Of a stretch of DNA of 64,000 nt, positions 1-9,119 are shown one piece after another. Positions within the stretch are counted from its first letter, which is position 1, and each line of letters starts with the position of its first letter. The stretch lies in contig CAZIKB010000002.1 of assembly GCA_964539665.1 (NCBI GenBank), forward strand, positions 80,132 through 144,131, read 5' to 3'. The notes under the pieces were generated by a model. The model ran no database searches. It worked only from the letters and a program-made list of their open reading frames with translations, and was not told where the DNA came from. Origin of the DNA: CAZIKB01 sp964539665. Lineage in GTDB: Bacteria; Zhuqueibacterota; Zhuqueibacteria; Oceanimicrobiales; Oceanimicrobiaceae. Position numbers and translations under genes: made by a program.

Positions 1-1
1 T

Positions 2-724
2 GTGCTTATCCCTATGGCTGGAATCGTTGGTGTTGCTGGCTGTGAACGGGATCCCTGGTTGGCAAAAACGGTCAACCTGGAGGCCGTTCGCTTGCTTAAC
101 CGGCTGCGCAGCCCCCAACAGCTCGTGGTTATCCCCACAACCAACAGCGGTTATGGTACCAATTCTGGTAAAATCGTATGTACCGAAGACACACCGCTGG
201 AGCCTATCTCTCTCTATGGCCGCACAAAAGTAAAAGCTGAGGCTGAGATGCTGGCGACTGCGAATGTAATCAGCCTGCGTCTGGCGACGGTATTTGGCAT
301 GTCGCCCAGGCTGCGTATAGACTTACTGGTAAACCATTTTGTCTGTACCGCAATCACTGAAGGATTCATTGTTATTTTTGAGAAAAACTTTAAACGCAAT
401 TACATCCATATCCGTGACGTTGCTGATTGTATTCTGCATTGCCTGGAACACTCAGATCAAATGGTTGGACGACCGTACAATTTAGGGCTGGACGATGCCA
501 ATTATTCTAAAGAAGAACTTGCGCTGAAAGTCAAAGAATATGTACCAGACTTTTACATACATTTCTCGGATTCCGGCCGTGATCCCGACCAGAGAAACTA
601 CATTGTCTCCAACCAACGGTTGCATGAAGCCGGATTCGTTGCCCGCCGCTCTCTGGATGCCGGCATTAAAGAGCTGCTGAAGGGCTATAGAATTATGGGT
701 CGCAGTCAATTTAAAAATAAATAG
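2..724 (+). CDS. NAD-dependent epimerase/dehydratase (SDR), 5' truncated by window edge
   Basis: This is the C-terminal part of an extended short-chain dehydrogenase/reductase acting on a nucleotide sugar. The Rossmann glycine motif is missing because the reading frame is open to the window edge, so the GTG at position 2 is probably an internal codon. The catalytic Tyr-x3-Lys is seen as YGRTK (Y72, K76 of the visible part), after a TTNSGYG strand that supplies the Ser/Thr. The substrate-binding half (IHIRDVAD, then YNLG) follows. It is a clear paralogue of the epimerase at 9741: both carry a TVxGxSPRxRxDL stretch after the catalytic region. The exact sugar cannot be named. A 138-base gap separates it from the next gene. 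Confidence 0.85.
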   Translation: MLIPMAGIVGVAGCERDPWLAKTVNLEAVRLLNRLRSPQQLVVIPTTNSGYGTNSGKIVCTEDTPLEPISLYGRTKVKAEAEMLATANVISLRLATVFGMSPRLRIDLLVNHFVCTAITEGFIVIFEKNFKRNYIHIRDVADCILHCLEHSDQMVGRPYNLGLDDANYSKEELALKVKEYVPDFYIHFSDSGRDPDQRNYIVSNQRLHEAGFVARRSLDAGIKELLKGYRIMGRSQFKNK

Positions 725-862
725 AATGACCATCAGTAAAACACCTTGCTGTACGTGAAATCATGCGCTGCAAGAAAAAAGATTATTCCGAAGAAGAAAA
801 AGATAGTGCAGGACGTTTAATTCAACCATTTCAAGAACTCTCCATAACCGAAGTGGAGGAAG

Positions 863-1795
863 ATGCAACTGGACAAACAGGCTAAAATCTATGTTGCAGG
901 CGGGCAAACACTTATCGGAGCCGCTCTGCTGCGCGAGCTGGAACTACAAGGATATTCCAACCTTGTAGGTAAAGGTAGTGAAGAGCCGGATCTGGTCAGC
1001 GGTGCCCAGGTGAATGATTTTTTTGCCCGAACCGTTCCTGATTACGTGTTTTTAACAGCGGGAAAGTCTGGCGGTATCATGGCCAATCAAGAATACCCGG
1101 CAGAGCTTATGCTCGATAATCTATTAGTAGAATGTCATGTTATCGACAGCGCCTTTCGCCACGGCGTCAGGAAATTGCTCTACCTGGCGAGCTCCTGTTG
1201 TTATCCCAAAGTGTGTCCCCAGCCAATGCAAACAAACTCCATGTTCACTGGGCCGGTTGAGCCAACCAATGAAGCTTACGCTATGGCAAAAATCGCAGGT
1301 ATTAAGCTGTGTCAGGCCTATCGTCAACAATATAACGCAAATTATATTGTTGGAATACCAGCCAACGCATTCGGAGCTGGCGATGACTTCAGCCTGGAAA
1401 ACTCACATGTCATTCCTGCACTCATCCGTAAAATACACGATGCAAAAGTTCTTGGAGCACAGTCTGTTAAGATATGGGGTTCGGGTACTCCCCGGCGCGA
1501 ATTTATTTACGCAGACGACCTCGCAGATGTTTGCATCTTTCTCATGCAAAACTATGACCACCCGCAACCGATCAATCTTGGTTATGGAATTGACATCTCC
1601 ATTAAAGAACTTGCAGAACAGGCTAAAGAGATTGTAGGTTACAATGGCGAATTACACTTTGATACGAGTAAGCCAGATGGCATGCCATGTAAATTGCTTG
1701 ATTCAAATCAACTGCATGAGTTGGGCTGGAAACCAAAGACCTCGTTTCAAAAAGCGCTTACTATGACGGTTGAATGGTATACGCAGACAAACTAA
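863..1795 (+). CDS. GDP-L-fucose synthase-like epimerase/reductase
   Basis: This 310-residue SDR protein resembles GDP-L-fucose synthase (Fcl/WcaG), which epimerises C3/C5 and reduces C4 of GDP-4-keto-6-deoxymannose. Family features include VAGGQTLIG near residue 11, SSCCYP (110-115) containing the family's active-site Cys, and the Tyr-x3-Lys pair Y139/K143 in AYAMAKIAG. The C-terminal signature WGSGTPRREF and the KPDGMPCKLLD stretch are also typical. Length matches the family (about 310-320). A good ribosome site (GTGGAGGA) precedes the ATG. No GDP-mannose 4,6-dehydratase of the standard kind sits next to it, so the substrate may be a related GDP-hexose or GDP-heptose, as for the fucose-synthase-like reductases of deoxyheptose pathways. 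That substrate assignment is inference. Confidence 0.85.
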   Translation: MQLDKQAKIYVAGGQTLIGAALLRELELQGYSNLVGKGSEEPDLVSGAQVNDFFARTVPDYVFLTAGKSGGIMANQEYPAELMLDNLLVECHVIDSAFRHGVRKLLYLASSCCYPKVCPQPMQTNSMFTGPVEPTNEAYAMAKIAGIKLCQAYRQQYNANYIVGIPANAFGAGDDFSLENSHVIPALIRKIHDAKVLGAQSVKIWGSGTPRREFIYADDLADVCIFLMQNYDHPQPINLGYGIDISIKELAEQAKEIVGYNGELHFDTSKPDGMPCKLLDSNQLHELGWKPKTSFQKALTMTVEWYTQTN

Positions 1796-2676
1796 TTCAG
1801 GAGATGAAATTGAAGCCAGAAATTAACAGGGTACTTGCACAGAAAGCAAATTGGGTGAGGAGAACAGTTTTAGAGATGGCAGTAAAAGCCAGGAGCGGTC
1901 ATATCAGCACAGCATTTTCTCAGACAGAGTTACTCGTAGCTCTCTATCACGGTGGCATTCTTAATTTCGATTCCCAAAATCCTGATTGGGAAGACCGTGA
2001 TAGATTTATCGTTAGTAAAGGCCAGGGAGGCATTGGATTATTTCCAGTACTTGCCGATATTGGATTTTTTCCGCTTTCGGAACTGGATAACTTCGCGGGA
2101 AAAGGCAGCAATCTTGGAGTTCATCTCGAATGGTCAGTCCCGGGCATTGAGGTAACTACGGGTTCGTTAGGACACGGTCTTCCAATCTCAACCGGCATAG
2201 CTCAGGTAGCCTTTATGGATAAAAAAGACTGGTTAGTTTTTTGCCTGCTTGGTGATGCAGAATTACTGGAGGGCTCAAATTGGGAAGCTGCCGCCTTTGC
2301 GGCTCACAAGGGATACCACAATCTCATTTGCATAGTCGACCGCAATCAACAGGGCGTCCTGGGATTTACAGACGAAATAGATAGTCAGCGGGACGGTCCT
2401 GGTATCAATCCTTTAGATGAAAAATTTGAAGCATTTGGTTTTGAAACACGCGTAATTGATGGACACAATTTTGACCAGATATTCGCGGCTTTAAAAGATA
2501 TAAGACACAGAGACTCAGACAAACCACTGGTAATCATTGCAAATACCAGGAAAGGCAAGGATGCTTCAATTATGGAAAACAAACGGCTCTGGCATTATCG
2601 GGTTCCAACTGGCAAGGATTTAGAAAGAACCCGGGCAGATTTGCTTAAAAAGTGTGAGGAATTAAGCACAGTTTAA
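1774..2676 (+). CDS. Transketolase, N-terminal subunit (thiamine-diphosphate binding)
   Basis: This is the N-terminal half of a split transketolase, the subunit that binds the diphosphate of thiamine diphosphate. It carries the GDAELLEG metal/TPP motif followed about 25 residues later by VDRNQ, and N-terminal family features ARSGHIS and LVALYHGGIL. The 300-residue length fits split transketolases of archaea and of sugar clusters. The open frame begins at ATG 1774, overlapping the previous gene by 22 bases. An alternative ATG at 1804 is possible, but its GGAG lies directly against the start codon, so the choice is open. The partner subunit is the next gene. The enzyme would move a two-carbon ketol unit between sugar phosphates; here it could make sedoheptulose-7-phosphate or an unusual branched sugar (inference). 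Confidence 0.88.
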   Translation: MVYADKLIQEMKLKPEINRVLAQKANWVRRTVLEMAVKARSGHISTAFSQTELLVALYHGGILNFDSQNPDWEDRDRFIVSKGQGGIGLFPVLADIGFFPLSELDNFAGKGSNLGVHLEWSVPGIEVTTGSLGHGLPISTGIAQVAFMDKKDWLVFCLLGDAELLEGSNWEAAAFAAHKGYHNLICIVDRNQQGVLGFTDEIDSQRDGPGINPLDEKFEAFGFETRVIDGHNFDQIFAALKDIRHRDSDKPLVIIANTRKGKDASIMENKRLWHYRVPTGKDLERTRADLLKKCEELSTV

Positions 2677-2716
2677 ACTTATCTTATTACCGTTCACCTT
2701 GTCCTTTCAACATGGC

Positions 2717-2780
2717 ATTCCCGAGATCTTTTAAGCGGGAATCCAATGGAGATATGGACGCCCGATACAAACACTCGGGC
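2717..2780 (+). repeat. Two adjacent stem-loops between the transketolase subunit genes
   Basis: The 159-base gap between the two transketolase genes holds two perfect inverted repeats. The first has arms ATTCCCG/CGGGAAT at 2717-2723 and 2736-2742 with a 12-base loop. The second has arms GCCCGA/TCGGGC at 2760-2765 and 2775-2780 with a 9-base loop. Neither is followed directly by a T run, so they are not typical terminators. They could be mRNA-stabilising or attenuating structures. Seen directly; function unknown. Confidence 0.4.
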
Positions 2781-2835
2781 AGGACATTATTGTTTTAAAT
2801 CACTGTAAATAAATCAAATATAAAGTAAGTTATTA

Positions 2836-3783
2836 ATGTCTACAACAAAATTTATTATGGGAATGAGAGATGCATTTTTTGAATCTCTCTATAAAATATT
2901 CTTGAAGGATAAAAATGCAGTGTTCATCACGGCTGATAATGGCGCCCCGACTCTGGATAAATTTGCCGAAAATCTCCCTGATCAATTCTTCAACGTCGGT
3001 ATTGCGGAGCAACAATTGATTGGTATGGCCAGTGGTATGGCTTTTGAAGGAAAAAAAGTTTATACCTATGCAATCGCTCCTTTCATCACACTCAGGTGCT
3101 ACGAGCAAAATAAATTAGATATTTGTGCCATGAATTTACCAATCGTCAATATTGGCATTGGGGCAGGATATGCCTATGACATCATGGGGCCGACTCACCA
3201 CACCGTTGAAGATATTTCGATAATGCGAGCTCTTCCAAATATGGTAATTCACAGCCCTGCCGACTCCACTGCTGCCGCAGCGCTTGCACACGCTTCATAC
3301 ATTAATCCCAGCCCGCAATATATTCGATTTGATCGTGCTGGTTCACCCGAACTTTACCAGGGTCAGTCGATTAATATTGATGACGGTCTCATTCATGTGA
3401 GGAAGGGCAGCGACCTTTACATTATTGCAACCGGCATAATGGTGCATCAGGCGCTAAAAGTTTCTGATCGAATGAAAGAAAGCGGCGTTGATGTGGGTGT
3501 GTTAGACCTTTGCAGAATAAAACCAATCAACAAAACACTGCTTTTGAAGTACATACAAAATGTCGAGCAGGTTGTGACTCTGGAAGAGCATCTGCTGGCC
3601 GGAGGCATGGGAAGTGCCATCATCGAAATCTTCATCGATGCAGGCTTTTACAAACCAACGCTCAGAATTGGCCAGGACGACCGATTTGTCTTTGACCTCG
3701 GTGGTCGTGAAGCGATTTGGGAAAAATACCACCTCGACGTTCCGGGTATAACAAAAAGAATTACTGAATGGCAAAATAAGTGA
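2836..3783 (+). CDS. Transketolase, C-terminal subunit
   Basis: This 315-residue protein is the pyrimidine-binding and C-terminal half of a split transketolase, resembling the C-terminal two domains of DXP synthase and transketolase. FNVGIAEQ near residue 55 contains the conserved Glu that activates the thiamine aminopyrimidine ring. The GPTHHTVEDISIMRALPNM stretch is the usual transketolase/DXS signature. With the gene at 1774 it should form a heterotetramer. The 159-base spacing with two hairpins is unusual for a subunit pair. The ATG has only a weak upstream purine stretch. Confidence 0.9.
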   Translation: MSTTKFIMGMRDAFFESLYKIFLKDKNAVFITADNGAPTLDKFAENLPDQFFNVGIAEQQLIGMASGMAFEGKKVYTYAIAPFITLRCYEQNKLDICAMNLPIVNIGIGAGYAYDIMGPTHHTVEDISIMRALPNMVIHSPADSTAAAALAHASYINPSPQYIRFDRAGSPELYQGQSINIDDGLIHVRKGSDLYIIATGIMVHQALKVSDRMKESGVDVGVLDLCRIKPINKTLLLKYIQNVEQVVTLEEHLLAGGMGSAIIEIFIDAGFYKPTLRIGQDDRFVFDLGGREAIWEKYHLDVPGITKRITEWQNK

Positions 3784-3795
3784 GATCCATCACCC

Positions 3796-5007
3796 ATGAT
3801 TGACATTCTGACTTCAGCGCCAGCAAAAGCGAAAAAACTGAACTGGCCGTTGATGCAAAACAACATCACCCGGGCTGATCTGAATGCGGCAATTGAATTC
3901 CTGATACAGGACGATCCCATTCTCACCCAATCCAGTCAAGTGCAGGCATTTGAACAGGAATGGTCGGAATGGTTAGGTACCAAGCACAGCGTTTTCGTTA
4001 ACTCTGGTTCATCAGCTAACCTGCTGACCATGACTGCCCTCAAAGAAATTTATGGTTCAGGCGAAGTCATTGTACCAACCCTGGCCTGGGTTTCGGATAT
4101 CGCTTCGGTACTCCAGTGCGGTTTTAAGCCGGTGTTCGTGGATATCGATCCCCATACATTAGGAATGGACATTGATCAGGTACTGCAGAAAATCAGCTCA
4201 AAGACCAGGGCGGTATTTTTATCGCATATTCTTGGATACAACGCGCTTAATCAGCGGCTGCTCAATGAATTAAAAGAACAAAGTATCCCGCTCATTGAAG
4301 ATGTGTGCGAATCCTGCGGCGCAATCTATCAGGGTCGTAAACTCGGCACTTTTGGCTTGATGTCGAACTTCTCCTTCTATTACGCTCACCACCTGAGCAC
4401 AATTGAAGGCGGAATGATCTCGACCGACAATCCGGATTTCTACGAAATCTTGCGCATGCTGCGCTCCCACGGCATGGTGCGGGAGACGCAGTCGGCTGAG
4501 CTGCAGCAATTATATTGTGAACAACATCCTGACCTGAGTCCGGATTTCATCTTTGCTTTTCCGGCTTACAACGTACGCAACAATGAAATTAATGCAGTTA
4601 TCGGGCGTTCACAGCTCAGACGGCTGGATGACAATAACAAAATTCGAACAGAGAATCTCAAGCTCTTTCTCGAAAACCTGAACCCTGTGAAGTATTTTAC
4701 AGATTTTGCAACCGAAGGTAGCTGCAACTACGCGTTGGCTCTTGTTCTGCGGCAACCTGATCCGGCGCTATGCGAACATGTGATGCAGGCGCTGCGTCAA
4801 CACGGCATTGAATTTCGCAGGGGCGGTTCCGGTGGCGGCAACCAACTACGCCAGCCATACTTACGTCAATTTGTTGGTAAAGCCGAGTTTGAAAACTACC
4901 CGCATGTCAATCATATCCATTTTTATGGATTCTATATAGGTAATTACCCGGATTTGGAAAAAGAAAAGATTTTGCTTTTGTGTTCAATATTAAACGATCT
5001 GAATTAA
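3796..5007 (+). CDS. DegT/DnrJ/EryC1-family PLP enzyme with His at the lysine position (ColD/RfbH-like 3-dehydratase)
   Basis: This 403-residue protein has the fold of the sugar aminotransferase (DegT/DnrJ/EryC1/StrS) family. Phosphate-binding (NSGSSAN, about 70) and cofactor (EDVCES, D169) motifs are present. At the position of the Schiff-base lysine it reads FYYAHHLSTIEGG, placing H198 where Lys is expected. In the characterised members ColD and RfbH the same swap (AHHxT-x2-EGG) turns an aminotransferase into a 3-dehydratase that removes the C3 hydroxyl of a 4-keto-6-deoxy sugar. I infer a deoxygenation step. The RfbH iron-sulphur cysteines are not evident, which favours the ColD type. It begins 12 bases after the transketolase. 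Confidence 0.8.
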   Translation: MIDILTSAPAKAKKLNWPLMQNNITRADLNAAIEFLIQDDPILTQSSQVQAFEQEWSEWLGTKHSVFVNSGSSANLLTMTALKEIYGSGEVIVPTLAWVSDIASVLQCGFKPVFVDIDPHTLGMDIDQVLQKISSKTRAVFLSHILGYNALNQRLLNELKEQSIPLIEDVCESCGAIYQGRKLGTFGLMSNFSFYYAHHLSTIEGGMISTDNPDFYEILRMLRSHGMVRETQSAELQQLYCEQHPDLSPDFIFAFPAYNVRNNEINAVIGRSQLRRLDDNNKIRTENLKLFLENLNPVKYFTDFATEGSCNYALALVLRQPDPALCEHVMQALRQHGIEFRRGGSGGGNQLRQPYLRQFVGKAEFENYPHVNHIHFYGFYIGNYPDLEKEKILLLCSILNDLN

Positions 5008-5034
5008 GGATACGTACGGAACTACTCGCCATTT

Positions 5035-6546
5035 ATGACTAAACACAAGCAATTGGACTTATTAGTGATAAATCCCGGCAGCCGCATGCAAACCTACCAG
5101 GCACTCGGCTCAGAGTTAACGGCGCTTGAACCCCCGGTGTGGGCAGGATTGCTGGCAACTTTCATCCGCAACCACGGTTATTCTGTGCGTATTCTGGACG
5201 CCAACGCAGAAAACCTTTCCCCGGAAGAGACAGCAGAGCAAGCGGCAGAGTTAGCGCCAAAATTGACAACTGTCGTGGTCTACGGTCATCAGCCTTCGGC
5301 CTCAACTCAGGTCATGCCATTTACCAGCGCTTTCTGCACAGCGCTTAAACGAATTTCTCCGCAACAAAAAATACTGCTATCAGGCGGTCACGTTGCCGCC
5401 TTACCCGAACGTACTTTGCGCGAAGAAGACGCCGATTTCGTCTGCAGCGGTGAAGGTCCCTACACAACATTAGACCTTTTGCAGGCCTTAGGCGCTGATT
5501 GTACTGATTACAGCCAGGTACGCGGGCTCTGGTACTCAGACGGCGACACCGTGAGAGCAACGCCTCCTGCGCCCCTGGTGCTGAACCTTAATCAAGAGAT
5601 GCCTGAAATGGCCTGGGATCTGTTGCCGATGGAAACATACCGTGCACACAATTGGCATTGCTTTGAACATCTTGATCAACGTCAGCCGTATGCCTCTCTC
5701 TACACCACGCTGGGCTGTCCATATCATTGCAGTTATTGCTGCATTCAGACGCCCTTCAAAAACGGTGAGAAATTGATGGGCTACAAAGAAAAAGTAAACA
5801 GTTATCGATTCTGGAGCCCTCAGAAAGTCATTGCCCAGATTGATAAGTTAGTAAACGAATATGGAGTTTGTAACATCAAGTTTGCAGACGAAATGTTTGT
5901 TCTCAACCAACAGCATGTTCTTGATATCTGTGACCTGATTATTGCGCGCGGTTACAAACTTAACATTTGGGCGTATGCACGCATTGACTCAATAAAATAC
6001 TGGATGTTGGATAAGCTGAAACAGGCTGGAGTTAATTGGTTGTGCTTTGGAATCGAGTCGGCAAGCGAACGAGTAAGAAACGACGTGCGCAAGGATTTCG
6101 AGCAAGACAAAGCCTACAAGGTCATCGATGCTGTGCGCAAAGCAGGCATAAATGTGATTGGCAATTACATCTTTGGACTACCAGAAGACGACCTCGAAAG
6201 TATGCAGGCCACACTCGATCTGGCTGTTGAACTCAATTGTGAATTTGCCAACTTCTACTGTGCAATGGCCTATCCCGGTTCTGAGTTGTACAATATTGCT
6301 ATTACTGAAGGCTGGCCGCTGCCTGAAAAGTGGAGCGGGTATTCCCAGCACTCTGCTGATTCATTGCCTCTGCCGACAAAACATTTGTCAGGAGTCGAGG
6401 TTTTGCGATTCAGGGACCGGGCATTTCAGAAATATTTCAATAATTTTGATTATTTAGAAATGATCACTCAAAAGTTTGGTCCGATTGTTAAGGAACATAT
6501 CGGGGAAATGGTATCCTTCAAACTTGAAAGAAAATATGTCCAGTAA
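5035..6546 (+). CDS. Radical SAM protein with N-terminal cobalamin-binding domain
   Basis: This 503-residue protein has the two-domain layout of cobalamin-dependent radical SAM enzymes (BchE/P-methylase group). The N-terminal Rossmann-like B12-binding half runs to about residue 160 and includes the LLSGGHVAALPE strand-turn. The radical SAM core follows with the 4Fe-4S motif CPYHCSYC (C228, C232, C235). The B12-type half lacks an obvious DxHxxG motif, as is common in this group. Such enzymes methylate or rearrange unactivated carbons. In a nucleotide-sugar cluster a C- or O-methylated or rearranged sugar is plausible (inference). It is preceded by a 27-base gap. Confidence 0.85.
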   Translation: MTKHKQLDLLVINPGSRMQTYQALGSELTALEPPVWAGLLATFIRNHGYSVRILDANAENLSPEETAEQAAELAPKLTTVVVYGHQPSASTQVMPFTSAFCTALKRISPQQKILLSGGHVAALPERTLREEDADFVCSGEGPYTTLDLLQALGADCTDYSQVRGLWYSDGDTVRATPPAPLVLNLNQEMPEMAWDLLPMETYRAHNWHCFEHLDQRQPYASLYTTLGCPYHCSYCCIQTPFKNGEKLMGYKEKVNSYRFWSPQKVIAQIDKLVNEYGVCNIKFADEMFVLNQQHVLDICDLIIARGYKLNIWAYARIDSIKYWMLDKLKQAGVNWLCFGIESASERVRNDVRKDFEQDKAYKVIDAVRKAGINVIGNYIFGLPEDDLESMQATLDLAVELNCEFANFYCAMAYPGSELYNIAITEGWPLPEKWSGYSQHSADSLPLPTKHLSGVEVLRFRDRAFQKYFNNFDYLEMITQKFGPIVKEHIGEMVSFKLERKYVQ

Positions 6547-6615
6547 GAATGCTAACTATTGTTTGACCGAATAAGATAATTTGAAAATAATACCTATTAG
6601 AATATAGAAACCAAA

Positions 6616-8142
6616 ATGCTCCAGAACAGAAAAATTAAAACAGTCGAAAAATTAGCCGATGTGCTCAAACCTCTTCGCGAGAAAAATAAAAAGATCGTTC
6701 ATTGTCATGGTGTTTTTGATTTACTTCATATCGGTCATATCCGTTATTTTGAACAAGCTCGTCGCAAGGGTGACGTCCTGGTTGTAACGCTGACCCCTGA
6801 TCGCTTTGTGGATAAAGGGCCCAATCGGCCGGCATTCACTGAGTCCCTGCGTGCAGAAGCCCTTGCCTCGTTGAGTTACATAGATTATGTAGCCATAAAC
6901 AATTGGCCGACAGCAGAAGAAACACTAAGGCTTTTACAGCCTGATTTTTATGCTAAAGGAGCGGAATTTAAAAACACCTCTTCGGATATCACAGGCAAAA
7001 TTGCCAGGGAGGAAAAGGTTGTTAAAGAGATCGGAGCAGAACTTGTTTTTGCAGAAGATATAGTTTTCAGCTCTACAAACCTGATCAACCGTTACCTCTC
7101 GGACCTTCCAAAAGAAATGACCAAATATTTTCAACTATTTCGTAAACGTTACAAACTCCAGGAAATCCTCAAAATAATTGATAAAATGGCTTCCCTCAAT
7201 GTTTTGGTGATTGGCGATGCAATCCTTGACGAGTACCAGTATTGCGAGGTAATTGGCAAATCATCTAAGGATCCAACGATTGCGGTGAAGTATCGATCTC
7301 ATGACCTCTTTGCCGGTGGTGTATTAGCCGTGGCCAATCATGTAGTAAATTTCGCCAACAAGGTACAGCTTGTCACAGTACTGGGTGAAAAAGACAGTCG
7401 TGAAAAATTCATCCGGTCACAACTTCACCCGGATGTCACGCCTTACTTTGCATACCAGCCAACAGCGCAAACCCTGGTTAAAAGGCGTTTTATCGATGGA
7501 TATTCATTTAGCAAACTTTTCGAAGTCTATGAAATGGACGATTTAGGTTTACCATTAAAAACGAACACGGAAATGTGCCTCTGGCTAAAAGAGCAATTGC
7601 CAAAGTACGATCTTGTGATCGCAGCCGATTATGGCCATGGCACCATTAACGACGCCATAATCGAAACACTAATAAAACACGCAAAATTCCTGGCGATTAA
7701 CACACAGGCCAACGCGGGTAATCGTGGTTTACATACAGTAACCCGATATCCTCGCACCGACTATGCCTGTATCGCGGAGCATGAGTTACGCCTTGAAACC
7801 CGCGCTCAGAATGGGAATATACGTCCCTTGATGCATGCCATTATTAAAAAACTTGATTGTTCCAAATTTGTAGTCACTCGCGGCAGGAATGGTTGTGCCG
7901 TGATGGATAAAAAGCACAGCTTTGTAGAGGTGCCGACTTTCGCACAGAAAGTGGTGGACCGAGTAGGCGCTGGTGACGCTTTTCTTTCAGTCACAAGTCT
8001 GGCGGCGGCTCAGAAAGTATCGAATGAAATACTTGGTTTTATAGGAAATGTCGTGGGATCGCTGGCGGTTGAAGTTCTTGGCAACAAAAAATCTATAGAT
8101 AAACAAAGCGTACAAAACTATATAATTTCACTTTTGAAATGA
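6616..8142 (+). CDS. Fused sugar-1-phosphate nucleotidyltransferase (N) and PfkB kinase (C), HldE-like in reversed order
   Basis: This 508-residue bifunctional protein is related to heptose kinase/adenylyltransferase HldE. The N-terminal 150 residues are a cytidylyltransferase-fold domain with HGVFDLLHIGH (HxGH at 38-41) and a second SSTNLIN motif near 155. The C-terminal 310 residues are a ribokinase/PfkB-fold kinase with the terminal anion-hole motif GAGDAF (451-456, catalytic D454). E. coli HldE has the kinase first, so the order here is swapped. Expected reactions are C1 phosphorylation of heptose-7-phosphate and transfer of a nucleotide to heptose-1-phosphate. A GmhA-like isomerase lies two genes on and a transketolase upstream, which supports a heptose route. 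Its stop overlaps the next start by 4 bases. Confidence 0.85.
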   Translation: MLQNRKIKTVEKLADVLKPLREKNKKIVHCHGVFDLLHIGHIRYFEQARRKGDVLVVTLTPDRFVDKGPNRPAFTESLRAEALASLSYIDYVAINNWPTAEETLRLLQPDFYAKGAEFKNTSSDITGKIAREEKVVKEIGAELVFAEDIVFSSTNLINRYLSDLPKEMTKYFQLFRKRYKLQEILKIIDKMASLNVLVIGDAILDEYQYCEVIGKSSKDPTIAVKYRSHDLFAGGVLAVANHVVNFANKVQLVTVLGEKDSREKFIRSQLHPDVTPYFAYQPTAQTLVKRRFIDGYSFSKLFEVYEMDDLGLPLKTNTEMCLWLKEQLPKYDLVIAADYGHGTINDAIIETLIKHAKFLAINTQANAGNRGLHTVTRYPRTDYACIAEHELRLETRAQNGNIRPLMHAIIKKLDCSKFVVTRGRNGCAVMDKKHSFVEVPTFAQKVVDRVGAGDAFLSVTSLAAAQKVSNEILGFIGNVVGSLAVEVLGNKKSIDKQSVQNYIISLLK

Positions 8143-9119
8143 ATAAAACAAAAATATTTGACCGTAACCGTCTGGAAGTAGCGCCTCTATCCAGGCGAAA
8201 ACACAATCTCAAGGTTTCTGATATTTTACCTCTTGAACCTGCTTCCTATGTTCAGCAGACATTTCAAAAAGTGGCATTAAAAATGGTAACTGCAAAGACC
8301 CACAATTCAGCCTTAGTTTTTATGATGGGGGCGCACGTTATAAGAGCAGGAGTACAACGATATATAATTGACCTCATGGAACAGGGATATATCAACTGTA
8401 TCTCAATGAATGGCGCTGGTGTGATTCACGACTTTGAGTATGCATTAATCGGGGCTACTACTGAAAGCGTTGCTCAATATATTCGGGAAGGTCAGTTCGG
8501 ATTATGGCACGAAACCGGTCGGATAAACAACATTGTCTCTGCGGCTGCCAAAGAAAAGCTCGGACTTGGAGAGGCTGTGGGCCGCGTAATCGAAGAGGAC
8601 CGTCTTCCCCATCGCGACATCAGCATATTAGCTACTGGATACAGACTTGGTATTCCAGTAACTGTTCATGTTGGCATCGGTTATGACATTGTTTTTGAAC
8701 TCCCAAACTGTGACGGCGCTGCCTATGGAGCAACCAGTTATACTGATTTTCTCCGCTTTACCAACGTCTTAAACAGACTCAAAGGTGGAGTTATGATGAA
8801 CTTTGGCAGTTCCGTAATGGCGCCGGAAATTTTCCTGAAAGCCCTGGCTATGGTCAGAAATGTCGCCCAACAGGAAGACAGGAAAATATCCAGGTTCACA
8901 ACTCTCGTATGTGATCTGGTTAAGCTTCCAGCCAACTATCTATCTGAGGAGGCTTCCCATGATAGCGCGCTCTACTATTTTCGACCCTGGAAAACCATGT
9001 TGATTCGAACTGTAGCGGATGGCGGCGAAAGCCACTATGTGCAGGGAAATCACACTGAGACAGTCCCGCAACTCTGGACTGCTCTCTCTTCATTCAGGAT
9101 AAAAGACAAAACGCCATGA
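8139..9119 (+). CDS. Uncharacterised protein resembling the deoxyhypusine synthase fold
   Basis: The function of this 326-residue protein is not known to me. It contains MGAHVIRAG near residue 63 and MNGAGVIHDFEYALIGAT near residue 88. These resemble the NAD-binding strand-turn motifs of deoxyhypusine synthase-like proteins, in which a TAGG/NGAG-type loop holds the cofactor. There is no signal peptide or membrane segment. It is locked by 4-base overlaps between the HldE-like and GmhA-like genes, so it very likely works in the same pathway. A role as an NAD-dependent sugar-modifying or sugar-binding enzyme is inference only. The family name is a tentative resemblance read from motifs. Confidence 0.6.
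   Translation: MNKTKIFDRNRLEVAPLSRRKHNLKVSDILPLEPASYVQQTFQKVALKMVTAKTHNSALVFMMGAHVIRAGVQRYIIDLMEQGYINCISMNGAGVIHDFEYALIGATTESVAQYIREGQFGLWHETGRINNIVSAAAKEKLGLGEAVGRVIEEDRLPHRDISILATGYRLGIPVTVHVGIGYDIVFELPNCDGAAYGATSYTDFLRFTNVLNRLKGGVMMNFGSSVMAPEIFLKALAMVRNVAQQEDRKISRFTTLVCDLVKLPANYLSEEASHDSALYYFRPWKTMLIRTVADGGESHYVQGNHTETVPQLWTALSSFRIKDKTP

Noticed and set aside
763..885. A 40-codon frame between the first epimerase and the fucose-synthase-like gene
   Set aside because: Highly charged, no ribosome site, no recognised motif, and it overlaps the strong start of the next gene.
2717..2780. Two stem-loops as a rho-independent terminator between transketolase subunits
   Set aside because: No T run directly after either stem, and splitting the two subunits by a strong terminator would make little sense.
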